Assembly: GCF_008831285.2 (NCBI RefSeq)
Contig: NC_045150.1
Coordinates: forward strand, 5,218,001-5,282,000
Reading direction: 5' to 3'
Length of the DNA stretch: 64,000 nucleotides
From: Nymphaea colorata
Lineage: Eukaryota > Streptophyta > Magnoliopsida > Nymphaeales > Nymphaeaceae
In this document: in pieces, positions 1 to 12,823 of the stretch
Numbering within the stretch: the first letter of the stretch is position 1
Layout: each line of letters begins with the position of its first letter
Position numbers and translations under genes: made by a program
The notes under the pieces: generated by a model
Told to the model about the DNA's origin: nothing
Databases searched by the model: none
Seen by the model: the letters and a program-made list of their open reading frames with translations, nothing else

Positions 1-434
1 TCGGATTCTGCACTAGATCTTGACACCACACCTTGTTTTTTGCTTCTCCACGATATAAAGTTGCCTCCCACAAATACACAGAATTCTGTGGTAGATTTTT
101 TGTATTCGACTGAGCCAGCATAGTCAGCATCACTATAGGCTTCCACTTCCAAGGTCTTGCCTTTTGTGAACAAAAGGCCTTTGCCAGGAGACGATTTCAG
201 ATATTTAACTACCATCAACACAACATCCCAGTAAACTTTCCTGGGTTTTTTCAAAAATTGACTTAGCTTCCCCACTGCAAAGCTAATGTCTGGTCTTGTC
301 ACAGTAACATAGAGAAGTTTTCCAATAAGAGATCTATATGATCGAGAATCCATTAATTCTTCTTGGTCATCATGAAGATGTATACGTGGATTCATAGGTA
401 GATTAACCAGTTTAGCTCCTAGCATCCCAGTGTC

Positions 435-1610
435 CTACAATAAATCAAGAACATACTTTCGTTGAGAGAGAATGACACCATCTATATTTCGAGCAACCTT
501 TATTCTCAAGAAATACCGTAGTGGACCAAGATCTTTTGTCACAAAGTGTTTTTGAAGAAACAACTTTGTATCAGAAATTTCTTGATCGGAGTCACCTGTC
601 AGGATAATATCATCAATATAGACCACTAGAACGATGATACCCTGGGAAGTCTTTTTGGTAAACGAAGAATGATCAAGAGGAGATCTCGCAAAGCCACACT
701 CTGAGACTACCTCGGAGAACTTGTGAAACCACGCACGAGGACTCTGCTTGAGTCCATAAATAGCCTTCTTTAGTTTGCACACTTTTCCACACTCAGTGAA
801 CTTTCCCGAGTTTTTTCATAAATTGACTTAGCTTCCCCACTGCAAAGCTAATGTCTGGTCTTGTCACAGTAACATAGAGAAGTTTTCCAATAAGGGATCT
901 ATATGATCGAGAATCCACTAATTCTCCTTGGTCATCATGAAAATGTATACGTGGATTCATAGGTAGATTAGCCAGTTTAGCTCCTAGCATCCCAGTGTCC
1001 TACAATAAATCAAGAACATACTTCCGTTGAGAGAGAATGACACCATCTATATTTCGAGCAACCTTTATTCTCAAGAAATACCGTAGTAGACCAAGATCTT
1101 TTGTCACAAAGTGTTTTTGAAAAAACAACTTTGTATCAGAAATTTCTTGATCGGAGTCACCTGTCAGGATAATATCATCAACATAGACCACTAGAACGAT
1201 GATACCCTGGGAAGTCTTTTTGGTAAACGAAGAATGATCAAGAGGAGATCTCGCAAAGCCACACTCTGAGACTACCTCGGAGGACTTGTGAAACCACGCA
1301 CGAGGACTCTGCTTGATTCCATAAATAGCCTTCTTTAGTTTGCACACTTTTCCACACTCCTCATGTTGTTCAAACCCTTGTGGTTGTTGCATATAGATAG
1401 TCTCATCGAGATCACTGTACAAAAAGGTGTTTTTGACATCAAGCTGTGCCAGTCATGGTGTACAACCACATAAATAATAAGACGAATGGTTCCCAACCGA
1501 GCAACCGGAGAGAATGTCTCAAAGAAATCCACTCCGTAGGTCTGCGTATAGCTCTTAGCAACTGACCGAACTTTGTATCGTTCGACCGACCCATCAGAAT
1601 TATATTTCAC
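435..1610 (-). pseudogene. Copia reverse transcriptase remnant with internal duplication
   Basis: Minus-strand fragments carry the copia RT signature. At 1335-1610 there is the N-terminal RT part (VERYKVRSVAKSYTQTYG, FSPVARLGTIR). Two nearly identical copies follow of KAIYGxKQSPRAWFHK ... SPLDHSSFTKK ... Y(I/V)DDIILTG, one at 1000-1422 and one at 435-782. The YxDD catalytic box is intact in both. The frame between fragments is broken and one domain cannot hold two palm motifs, so this is not a working enzyme. 793-990 adds the downstream SYRSLIGKLLYVTVTRPDISFAV connection-region motif. Confidence 0.9.
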
Positions 1611-1667
1611 TGTGAATACCCACTTAAAGCCAACAATGTCACAATCAAGAGGAGGATCAACAAGTTC

Positions 1668-3146
1668 TCAGGTGCCTCGCTGAACTAATGCATCCATCTC
1701 ATATTGCATAGCCTGTTTCCATTGAGTATTTAATAAAGCATGCTGGTGACACGTAGGAACTGTATGAGCAGTAAGAGCTTGAATAAACTGTTGCATACTT
1801 TTACCAATATCGTCAGTAGACACAAAATGAGATATAGGATGCATAGTACATTGTCGTTTGTCTTTGTGAACAACAATAGGTAAGTCTTGACAGGGATCAG
1901 ACAGACTAAGGCTACTCACTTCAGATAAACTTACCTCCTGAGAAGCGCTTGGTGAAGGATCATGAGAGGGGTCCTGTCGACGCGTGTAAATCAGCGGAGG
2001 ATCACGAAATTTGGGCACTACAGCCGAAGATTCTTTAGAAGGAGATTCAAAAGGAAATGACTCCAAAGGAATAGGAGGAATAGGTAGTGGATGTGGCGAC
2101 GGTGGCATCTCAGTGGAGATAGGAGAGGAGCTATAATAAGGTTTAGACTCAAAGAATGTGACATCTACACTGATATACTCCTTTTGAGTCAAGGGGTCAA
2201 AACATTTGTAGCTTTTATGGTTTCTGGAGTAGTCTATAAAGATACACTTAATAGCTTGGGCACCCAATTTATCACGTGTAGGTCCAAGTATGTGAACAAA
2301 GCATGTGCAACCAAATACTTTGAGAGCCACGGGAAACAATGGTCGTTGTGGATGCACAAGTTTAATAGGAACCTTGTGTTAAATGGAGGAGGATGGTAAA
2401 CGATTGGTCAAGTAACAGGCAGTGAGAATGGCATCTTCCTAAAAGTATGCAGGTAAATTATTATGAAGCATTAGGGAACGAGCCACATTTAAAAGTTGGT
2501 GATGTTTTCGCTCAGCTACTCCATTTTGTTGGGAGGTATGAGGACATGTAAACTGAGAAGAAATGTCATTATCAGAGTATAACTTCATTAAGGTAGATGT
2601 CTTGAGCTCAAGAGTGTTATCAGTGCGAATGCTTTTAACAAGAATACCAAATTGGGTCTTTATTTCAATAATAAGGTTTTTGATAATACATACGACTTCA
2701 ATCCTTTCTTTCAAATGGAAGACCCAAGTGACTCGAGAATAATCATCAACAATGACAAGGAAATAACGAAATCTTGACCTACTAGCAACTTTGTTAGGAC
2801 CCCACACATCAACATGAAGAAGATCAAATAGTCCACAACTGGACTGACTCAGACTCGATGAGTAACTGCTACGGGTGTGTTTACCTAGTTGACAGGCTTC
2901 ACACTGAAATGACTCTACTGAAAGATGAGGAAAAAGGTGGCGGAGCTTGTAGACAGATGGATGACCAAGTCTGAGATGCCACTGAAAGGAGGAGGACAAT
3001 GAGGTGATCGATGATGTTGCAATACCCACTGGATTCGACAGAAAGTAGATGCCCTCTTTCTCATAGCCTCCACCAATCATCTTCCCAGTTTGCAAGTCCT
3101 GAAATGAACATACACCAGAGTCAAATAACACGACAATGTAAATCAT
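1668..3146 (-). pseudogene. Copia integrase remnant
   Basis: 2439-3146 holds the zinc-binding GAG-pre-integrase motif (WHLRLGHPSVYKL then CEACQLGKH) and the catalytic core, with DVWGP, RTDN and NGVAERKH supplying the D, D and E residues. The frame then breaks; 1668-2357 continues with the post-core region typical of copia (LKVFGCTCFVH, KCIFIDYSRNHKSYKC). The active-site residues remain although the frame is split, so decay is moderate. Confidence 0.88.
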
Positions 3147-4443
3147 TAATCAATTGTTCAACCAATAATAGATTTGTGGGAAACTTAGGAGCATATAACA
3201 CATTAGGAATAGTCATAGACTGAGAGATCTTGATATCTCCATAACCCATAATAGGTGACCATCGACCATCTGCAAGTCTTACATGACGTGTCTGAGGTAA
3301 TGAGTGCAGGACAATAAACATAGAAGGTCTACTACAAAAGCGTCTCGATGCTCCTGAATCAATAATCCAAGTAATACCTGTATCATGTGAGACAGTATCA
3401 ATGGACATAGCACTGTCTATCATGACTGTAGAGGCCGATGGCTGGATAGATCTGTGCGCCAAAAAGTCCTCATACTCTGACTTGTTGATGCTCATAGTCA
3501 TTGTCTCAGGCTGAGAAGAAGATCAAGACTCATCTACCACTGATGATGTTGCTTGGGCAGATCCAATAGAAGACTGTAAAGAGTTCTTTCCCAGCTTAGA
3601 TGTAACATTTCCTTTTAATGGCGGCGCCGTGGTAGGACGGTCATGTTTATCCCAACATCTGTCTTTCAAATGCCCTATTTTCCCACAATAAGTGCACTGA
3701 AATCTCTCCTGACCTCCTCCTGACCCACGACCTATGCCTCTCCCCCTAAATGAACTGCGTCCACGACCTCCTGAGGTTGCCAAGACAGAGGCATAGAAAT
3801 CACTAGAGGGTGGAGAGAGGATCACAACAAGACGACTGAGTCTGTTGTAGGCTTCAGCTAAGTCAGGGATTTCTGCTCCAGTCAACATCTGAGCCTTTGC
3901 TCCTGCATCTTCAGAGGAGAGACCCTGTACAAACTTCGCAACCATAAACTGTTCACCATGGGTCTTATGGCATGTTGGACATGAGGACGTAATGCTTTAA
4001 GTCGTTTAGATATGGACTTGAGGGAAGCAAAATACTGAGCAAGACTTTGGTCACCCTATTGCAAATTAAGTAATTCCTCCTCTACCTGCAATATCTTGTT
4101 CACATTCTTGTCATTTGAGTAAGTTTGTTTCTAGAAATCCCACATTTGTTTGGCCGAGGTATAGTATGCAATAGTTGATGCAATTTGTGGTTGCATACTA
4201 TTCATGATCCACGACATGACAATATTATTATCTTCCTTCCATGAACCATATTTTTCACTCTTTTCAACAAGCTCATTTCTTCTATAGCATGCTCCTTCTG
4301 ATGTCCAATCACAAACATCATAAACACACTAGACCAAATCTCATAATTAGATCAATCTAACTTTACAATAGAACCATAAGAAAATGGATTTCCTCCACTT
4401 TTAACCTCATGAGAAAAATCAGTTTTATGAATTTCAGCCATTG
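3121..4443 (-). pseudogene. Copia gag and protease remnant
   Basis: The protease part (3121-3501) has the aspartic motif WIIDSGASRRFC. Gag (3523-3945) ends in a CX2CX4HX4C zinc knuckle (CTYCGKIGHLKDRC) after an Arg/Gly-rich stretch. Upstream gag from the ATG near 4443 (MAEIHKTDF) to 3945 reads as a copia gag but contains at least three in-frame stops (after KLD, after WDF and after LLNLQ). Confidence 0.85.
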
Positions 4444-5239
4444 CATGTCTGCCCACAAATGTTCACCCACCAGCAGCAAGCGAGAATATGTATATATAGA
4501 TCAATAAAGACTGCGACTAATCAACAATAACATATGTCCAACACCACACAGCACTGTTAGATGCAAAACACTTTTCCCACACAGCTTCTGAACACCCCAC
4601 GATAACAAACTGTTGTCCAACTGTTGACAACAACCCTACGGCAGAAAACAGCAACCTAATGATAGTGAAAAAATCCCACGATAGACTGCTGTCCAATACT
4701 CTCACGATAGATAAAATCTAGCAATACAAATAGAAGACCAACGACACCAGCAATACAAATAGAAGACTGCTGTCCAAGAACCCCACGACAGAGAAAATCC
4801 AGCAATCCAACGCCCAAAAAAATACCACACTGCTTGCAATGTCTTTAGCAACCAACAACTTATCTATTTATGCATCTAACGTTGTTGTACCACATATTAT
4901 TTTACACTAATCATGGATAGCGACAGAAAAAAAAAATTCAACATAAACCATCGCAGACTCCTACCCAGCTGCGATAAAATATAGATGTGTAGACACCCAT
5001 GGCTGGAGTCTATTCACGCAGATTTCATAGCGTGAATAGACTCCTCCACACGGTTCAGTTGCTGGAAAACAGTCACTCAAACTAAACGTGTGTAGCAGGA
5101 GAAGAAAACGGAAGAGGGAGAAGGGAAGGAGATTGTGGAAGAGATAGCCTGAGGAGGAGAAGTCAACGACAGTTTTTTTCTTCACGTCGCCAGCCTGATT
5201 AACACCCCAGCCACTGCTGTCTTCACGTCGCCAGTCATG

Positions 5240-5254
5240 CCTGCTCTGATACCA
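5240..5254 (-). other. Primer binding site of the first copia element
   Basis: On the minus strand the 15 bases read TGGTATCAGAGCAGG, the complement of the 3' end of initiator-methionine tRNA that most plant copia elements use. It directly abuts the LTR end at 5255, which fixes the orientation and the LTR boundary. Confidence 0.88.
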
Positions 5255-5509
5255 TGTTGCAGCTGTGAGGTTTGGAGCCCTGTCGTGAGATGTGGAGAGA
5301 GAGAGAGAGATAAAGAGAGTAGCAGCCGTAAGGCTAGGAGAAAGGAACATACTTGATTCACTGACCCTAATCTCTATTATAAAGAGATTAGGGTAGAAAG
5401 GAGATTTACATATTACACTAAACAGAAATAAGGGAAATATTAAAGAGATCTTGTAACTCTTTAATATTACGAAGAGCCACCTAGAAACATAAACTCTTCT
5501 AATTCAACA
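5255..5509 (-). repeat. 5' LTR of the first copia element
   Basis: The boundary with the primer site is at 5255. In element orientation the 255-bp segment starts TGTTGAATTAG and ends GCAACA, the TG...CA form. It contains a GA tract (5291-5310) and a short inverted repeat around 5367-5394 (ccctaatctct / agagattaggg). The partner LTR lies outside the window, so the far end at 5509 is inferred from the TG/CA rule. Confidence 0.75.
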
Positions 5510-8500
5510 GATACTACTCCACCTTATTTGCCATCAAGTAGCCTTCTGAGTTTGCGACTCCAACTCTTGTTGTTGAAGGCAACCGAAAGAGTATGACCTT
5601 CCTCTTCCAACTTATCCAATCCCCATTGAAGGATGCTCATTTATGATTCATGGCCACCACAAAAACTGACTCACTTTCTTACTTGCCTTTATAAGAACTG
5701 CCATTACTACTGTACTGAAACTTATTCTGTCTTGAGAATATGCAATTTCTATCCTTCGAATTCTTGTTCATCGACCACCACAAAAGCTTCTGAAAAGGCC
5801 CATATACTTCCCTTGCAATCTCTTTAGTAGTTTGAAAGCACCCTAGTGCACCCATTGTCAATTCAGCCTCTAACCACTTTCTCATTCCCTACCTTCCACT
5901 TGACTAGGCTTCAAGTCTTCCTTAAACCCCCTCCCAGTCATTTCCTTGCCCACAAAGTCTTCTGAGGATGTTTAAGTGTAAAAAGGTTGTGTCTATTCTT
6001 TAAATGTCTATTCATTTCCAAGCAAGCCCTTGATGAGTGAGGAAGCTACACATGTGGCTTGCAAGTATCGCATCCTTCCATTTCTTAAAAGGATTTCATA
6101 TGGTGAATCTTTTTGTGGGTTCCCAAGGGGGTTCACGCAGTAGCTTGGGGTAGAGACAGGTAGGTGGCCAGTTTCCATTTTGAATGTAAGGGGTATCATA
6201 TACTCTGATATACTGAAAGCAAACTTTGTACTCTAAGGAGACAAGAAGTTGGGTGGGAGCTTCGACTCTTTGCCAGGTGATGGGTCTCCCTTGCTCACCT
6301 GATTCTTTTTGTGGCCATCTTGGTTCTCTACCCATAGAAAAGAGGTTGTGCTGCATTCCACCAGAGTTAAAATCATGTAGGGATCATATATATGTATAAT
6401 TGCTTACATTAACAAATTTCTGGATAGCTGGACATTGTTTACAAAAGCACAATCTACTACCAAAAGAAATCCTTCAATGGGCTAGCTTACGCTCCATCTT
6501 TATTATGTTTTCTATGCAATGGGAATCCTTCACATCTCCTTCTAAAAGAGGGAGAGAGACCCAAATATTTAGTAGGAAGCCCATACATCTCCCACTTCAG
6601 CTCCTTTTCAGTTTTGCCAGGCACGGCATGGAGTGGTAGAGTGTGCACGGTAAGCGTCAGCCATTATCATAGATCAGAAGCAAAGCTGTATAGCTGGGAT
6701 GACCATTAAATAGAAATTTATATGCATTACTTGAAACTATCATTACAACAGTCATGTTCACTGACTTTAGATTGAAGAGCGTCGGCCAACCACCACAAGT
6801 CCCCGGCGAGAGGCTGAGTTTTGTTTAGAGATGTTTAGGGCATGGGGGTCCTATTAGGGTGAAGTCAGGGGGGCTGCATTGACCTTGGCTTTACCTTAAA
6901 AAATTTACATATAAATTTTAAAAAAAATGTACTTGTTTTATATAAAAATTTCGAAAAATGATGTTTCAACTCAAAATTTAGACACTTTAATTCAAAAAAC
7001 TTTGGCCAGTCCTATTTGTATTTAGGTTAACAAATACCACCAAACTAGCATATTTTGAGGTAGAGTAAGTCGGTTGCGTAGGACCTATATAAAGCTAAGG
7101 CTTAAAGGGATCTCATGGTTTTATTAAAGAGATCTCATGGTTTTATGTGATTGGCATGGTTTTAATAAAATTTCTTATTTTCTCTTCTCTCTCTTACTCT
7201 CGGTTTTCTTTCTTGCCCGATTCTCTCTCTATCTCTATCTCTCCCTCTGCATTTCCTTCCCCTTTCTTGAGTTTTCACCATTTCCTTTCGTTTTCCCTAC
7301 TGTCCATTACATCGACCCATGATCTGCAATAATCATGAGCAAAATCAATCGAAGCTTGAAGACTGCACTAGGGACCAAGATTAGCACATGCAGCACCCAT
7401 GCAGCCATACGCTTTGCGATACATTAGCCATGGAAATCAGCCATAGTCAGTCTCCCATCTGCTGCTGATCGCCCCTGCTTCATTCTAATGGTGGGCAGAC
7501 TATTATTACCTAATTTACGGCACCAAACATCAATCTGTGAGTAACAGTTTTGATCAACGTCAGACCAGCCTTCTTGACCACTTCGACAGCATTTTGGGGA
7601 TCCAAAATCAACAATATTGCAATATTGGAGTTCCGCATTCGGAGGCTAGTATAATCACCACGGACAGCCGTAATCTTCCTTTCTTTTGGGCGTTGAACAG
7701 GTAAGTATCCCTATCAAGACCGTCGGATACCAACATACTCATATTGGGTCCAATGCCAAGGTGGAGTTTCATACTACCTTCCAACTTAAAGGCGACTTCC
7801 CTGTCCATGCGTTTTTGTATCTGTTCAACAAATTTCCAGCAATTTATCCGATGGGAAATAAATCCCTGATCACAAATATTTACTGAAATTAAGGGTTATA
7901 GGTGGGAAAATTACTTGCTAGCTCCTGATTCTTTTCTTGCATCATACATTGACGGTTCTTTGAATGTCTTTATCCATATTGGAAGTCTGATTTTAATGTG
8001 CTCGTCATTTGCTCAAATCTTGATCTGTTGTGGAATATTTCTGGTTAAAAACCTCCTTGAAAGTGCTTGAATGGGTCAAGAACAGAACAATACTAGATAA
8101 TATTCAAGCAACCGATTGGGTTTGATGCTTAAGCAGTTTTCTTGAGTTTTCTGATCTATCCTTGTCTGCATTGTTATTTTTTGGCATGAACGGCTGCTTA
8201 TTTGACAGAGTACGCTTAGGCCAGTTGATGAATTGCTTATCATTTTTTTAACATCATGAACAGAAGGTTTGAACTCTTTTTTTGTGATCTTGTATAAGAT
8301 GTTAATTCTGTTTTGCATTTCCTTATTGAAGCAGGCATATTTGACTTTACATACTACCACCATCAGTCATTGATTAAAGTTCTGTTTAGATTGATGAAAA
8401 CCACTTCAGAAAACAGGCTGAATGACATGTACTGAATATATAGCTACAGACTATCGTTTTTTTTTTTTTCATTTGCATATTCCAGCAGGGAGTCCAGAGC

Positions 8501-8734
8501 ATTGAACTAGTGATCCTAAAATTTAGGAATTAATTATAGCCTTAGACTATGCATTCCTAGAGTATTTTGTTAAACAATGTTGGAATTTCTGGTTGTGAAT
8601 TTTCCCTTGCTGTTACATTTGCCTTTTATCAATTTATTTTTAAAAAATGTAAAATCAGGAAAAAAAATGGATTCACTCTAGTCTTTAAGTATCGAGTAGG
8701 CAACTTCAGATCCTAGTGGGCCTCTATTAGAAGC
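5510..8734. other. Spacer, no gene recognised
   Basis: No recognisable gene. Minus-strand readable stretches at 5537-5640 (MSILQWGLDKLEEEGHTLS...) and 5679-5885 (MRKWLEAELTMGALGC...TTKEI) look protein-like and may be retroelement or gene debris, but I cannot name them. Bases 6835-7000 are an AT-rich repeat of the kind also seen near 15740 and 34760. 7170-7260 is pyrimidine-rich. The rest is AT-rich and full of stops. Confidence 0.5.
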
Positions 8735-8960
8735 CCTCCAACACTCAAATTCAGCAAGTTGGCTGGCATACTAGTTTTAGTTCCTATTAATGGCAATAAC
8801 AAAGGATTTCTAAGAGTTTATATATAACCCGGCCTTCTCTGCCAAGTTATCAAGGATGGCCTTGATACCTTTAACTAGTCTTTTTATAACACTACTAAAT
8901 AGCAGTACATCATCTGCAAAAATAAGGGCCACAAAAATCAAGAGTCGGCATCTTTGGGTA
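8735..8960 (-). pseudogene. LINE reverse transcriptase fragment (block A copy)
   Basis: This is the counterpart of the better preserved fragment at 24957-25238. On the minus strand it contains a decayed form of the FADDVLLY palm motif followed by the segment reading AGLYIN and then KSLVIAINRN in shifting frames. It is a short, frameshifted non-LTR retrotransposon remnant. Confidence 0.65.
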
Positions 8961-10969
8961 GTAGATGTTGCCTTCCATGCTCCTTTGGTTAAGGCCTCTC
9001 AAGAAACCTCCATCACCATAATGAATGAGTATGAAGACAGGTGCATGTGCTCATAACTAATGCATAAAAATACCCTCAATGAAATGCATTAAAAACAAAT
9101 GGAAATGAGTCTGCATCCATTTGAGGACCTCAGCCAGAGGTTGGAGCACCCACTCGAGCTATCTAGGCTAAAAAATCTACATGTTGGGAAGAACCATCCG
9201 TGAATGACTCAATCCATGTGCAAAGTCTGATAAGTCGAGAAAATAACATATTGCACCTTTTATGCAATTACGTTTAAGCATAAATTATTTGCATTCTTTT
9301 ATATAGAAAAGAAACGATTGAAGGAATTGCTGTTTCATGGGAAGGGAAAACCATGTGGATTGACATGATGTCGAGGGTTGAGTGGTTGAAATTAAGGAAC
9401 AGAGACATGTTGTAGCTATAGATTATGTTGTAGCTATAGATATGGAGGAGGAGATGAACTCAGTTATGCTAATAATAAAAACACACACACGAAAGGGAAA
9501 TACCCTTAAAATAGGGCATTCTAACTATTTGTGTAATAGTCAAACAAAGTGTGAGAATTTGGAGTTAGAATATCTGGAAGGGAGAGCGCCACACATTAAT
9601 TAATGAATCATTAGTTCAACCGCATTGACCAATAATTGACTGAAGCCTATTTCTCATGCGATTATGAATAAAGAACAATTCTCAAACTAAAATCAAATGC
9701 AACTCAGCAACTATTCTTCATTCTATCCTCTCATTTTCAAGATTAAAGAAAATTCCCATTCATACTCACTGACTATTTCTCAAGTATAAAGTCTAGAAAT
9801 AAAAATAGACACCAGCATCCGGATGGAAAAGCAGAAGCCAATGTTCATAATAAACTATCCTCTTCCCCACACCATGATCAATTACTCAATATCTACAGGG
9901 AGAAACACGGGAATTGCGCGTACAAAAATTAACATGCTTAATTCCAAGATGAAAAAGCAAAAGGGGATTGGTCAATTCATCTGTTGAAAATTTTCTTTTG
10001 GTCCCTGTAGAAATTTTCAGAAAACGTCTACCTCTGCCCCGGAAACGAAGGTTTTACAAGGGAGATAGAGAGAGAGAGAGAGAAAGTGAGAGACTGAGCT
10101 TTACTAGTCCTGCCAGTTAACACAACCCTATCGTCCCATGCGGCGGTGAACACAAGTCTCTTTACCTGTTGTCTCTGTCCAATGGAAGGGAGCAAATCTA
10201 TAGAAGGGACCAGTTTTGCTGCCGTTGCCCGTTGGGTCATAGTTGGTCTCCGTGGTTGCTTCAGTTTTCGGTTCTAGTTCTAATCATAGGTTCTATTCAT
10301 AGTAACAAAAACACTTTCTCTAATTCTCTTGTTTTAGACGATCACTTTTTCCTTGGGTATAATATGGTGAGCCAAAAAAATATGAAAAATTATGATAAAT
10401 TGTAAAAAAATAAAAAAATAAGAAGAAAATAAAATAAGTAAGAAACTAATAACACAATTCAAAAACATAAAAAAATAAGTAGAATTGCAAAAAAATAAAA
10501 ATTAGAAAATGAAAAGAAACTGTTTGGCATTTAAAAAAAGTGAAATTTTGAATAACAGAAAAATAAAAGAAAAAACATGAATTTTTTTTTTATTAGGCTT
10601 TAAATAAGTCTAATTTTTTCATTAAATTCTTCGCTATTCAATAAATTCTTCTATAGTCCAACCTCCTGCCCCCAACATTTTGAAAAAATAATTTACCATT
10701 ATATTTTTTACAAAAATTTAGCTTGGCCTCTATAAAAACTTTTAAAAATTATACTATGACCCTATAAAATTTTGAAAAATTATATTTTGGCACTTCTCCT
10801 GCCAGTAAAAATTTCTTGTTCTGCCTTTACTTCCCAAACGGATTGGGGCAACAAGAAACATCCTGTCTATGACGAAAAACAGATCGGCTATTTTTGCTGT
10901 CAAATGTTGTCACGCGCTTTTTAAGGTGCAACATTAAGTATTGAAAAGGAAAACTTGTTAAAATGATAA

Positions 10970-11830
10970 CTTAGAGATGTAGTTTTGAGATCTCCCATCA
11001 CCTCATCAACCATTCTGTCAACAATTGCAGTTATCATTTAACGCTGATATCTTGGTAATCAAGCATCAATTAACCCCGTAAAATCAAATGACATATCGTT
11101 TCTTATCTTCTAGCCTACGTGAAAAGCATTAATAAACAAAAAAGAAAAGTACCAATATTACAAAAAAACAAAAAAAAAAAAAGATTAGAACAAACAACCA
11201 CAGAGTTTTCATTTTCCTGTTGAAGTCAAGTCTTCATTTCTGCAAAGAAAAAATTAAACCAATCACAGGCGTGGAGGCAGCCATGGACTTCTGTGGGCAA
11301 TTGCCCACACAGACCCATGAGAAATAATTAGTTCTACACGAATACCTCATGGTTTTTCTCAATTTAAAAATACTTTTATATAAATACTAAACTACTTGGA
11401 AAATCAGGGAGGGCATGGCCACTCATAGCTTGGAAACTTTTGGCATCAAAGAGTTAGAACTTCAAAGAAAATGAAAAACTTTACAAGTAGAAAACAAATT
11501 AAGCTGGCAAGTCTGAGATGCCCTTACAAACCTAAGTGCTGTTTGTTTACCTAGGAGTTGATGTCGGAGGTGATATGAGATGTTCAAGGACGTCAGATCC
11601 GAGGATTTGAGCTCAGACCCGAAGATCTGAAATCCACATTTTTCTATAGATTAAATCTGGTGTTTGTCTATTTTCTGGTCTCTACAGAAAGAGGATTTTG
11701 GTAATTAATGAATTTATTTTTTGGACTAATTTTTAAATCCACCACTTTCTTGGCAATCAATCAAACAATGTAAGAGTTGGTACCAAAGCGGCCACCTTGT
11801 TCCTGATTTTTTGGAACATGACAAGTGATA
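10970..11830. repeat. Recurrent repeat R, copy 1 (interrupted)
   Basis: A sequence family that flanks each MADS gene on both sides. It starts with gagatgtagttttgagat, passes through cttggtaatcaa and gtttacctcggagg-type motifs, and ends near aggaacatgacaagtga. Here about 460 bp (roughly 11075-11530) separate its two halves. Other copies: 16425-16810, 27660-28500, 32825-33225; partial at 18245-18355. No terminal inverted repeat was seen. Confidence 0.75.
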
Positions 11831-12784
11831 TTGTATGTGGAATCCAAGATTGCCTAGCAACATTAATTACTACACAAAATTGGAAATTGGTTTTGCTTTT
11901 GGTCAGAACAGGTTACGGAACAGTCATGTTCTATCCGAGAGCGGTTTCTTTTCAGGAAGAGGTAAGTTTACTCCCCGACTGTGAGAATGTGTCCTAACTA
12001 TATTAAACTGCATTACAATAAGAATTTGCATAAAAATTCGGTATACTAAAATAAACTAACATCATTAATTTATGCAACTGATCGGAAACTAATCCGGCCA
12101 CCGGCCCGCAAAACCGATCTTGGCCCAAAGGAGTTAGCTCAGTTCAAAAGATCCTAATCAACTCAGTACGAGAATTTTCAACTACCATGAAGAGAAAATT
12201 CCATGCAATTAAGACAGCTATCCAGTGCACAACACGATAAATGGTTGCATCACGTCGGATTCACAACTCGTTGTATTAATGTTAAACAAAAATATAGTTG
12301 TGGTAAAACAACTTAGTGAAGGCACGTTTCTTGCTCATCACAAGCAGCATAGGAAGAAAAACGGAGTTCTAACAGTCCGTGGGTCTCATCAGCTAGACAG
12401 ATTCCATCGATGGCAATTTTAGTTGGCTACAAATTTTCATCCCTTTTGTGAATTAGAAAGAGAAAGATTCTGAAAGAAAATGATGGAAATTAAAGCCCTG
12501 GAGATCAGGAAATGAATATGCTTTACTCGACAACATTTCAGGAGCATAATTTTGAGTACATGAATGAATACATGAAAGGACAAGAAAAGACATGCACAAA
12601 GTAGAAGAAAGGAACAGATGTTCTGAAAATATTGCTTTGTTAGCAATTGGTAAAATTCAGAGAATCTGTATAACGTGGGTAGCCAGTTAAACGCAAAGCC
12701 AATTTTAGAAAGAAATGAATAATTAGGGCTAGCTTTTTAATAGTTTCTTAAAAAGAAAAACGAAGAGGAAAAAAACGAAGAACA

Positions 12785-12786
12785 TC

Positions 12787-12822
<36 letters not shown>
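12785..12822. repeat. (GA)n microsatellite
   Basis: A run of about fifteen GA units, within the part of block A that block B lacks. Confidence 0.9.

Positions 12823-12823
<1 letters not shown>

Larger units (their letters stand above)
1..5509 (-). mobile_element. Degenerate Ty1/copia LTR retrotransposon, 3' part outside the window
   Basis: Read on the minus strand, the order is LTR, primer site, leader, gag, protease, integrase, reverse transcriptase, then RNase H cut by the window start. The gene order (integrase before RT) identifies Ty1/copia. Gag starts near 4443 and has several stops; its zinc knuckle survives. The pol frame is broken into fragments by stops and frameshifts, so the element cannot make its own proteins. 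The RT region carries a direct duplication (about 232-795 and 798-1360). Bases 1-200 read as copia RNase H on the minus strand (a YSDADYAGS-like stretch and a SWRSKKQ motif). The second LTR must lie left of base 1. Confidence 0.93.
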
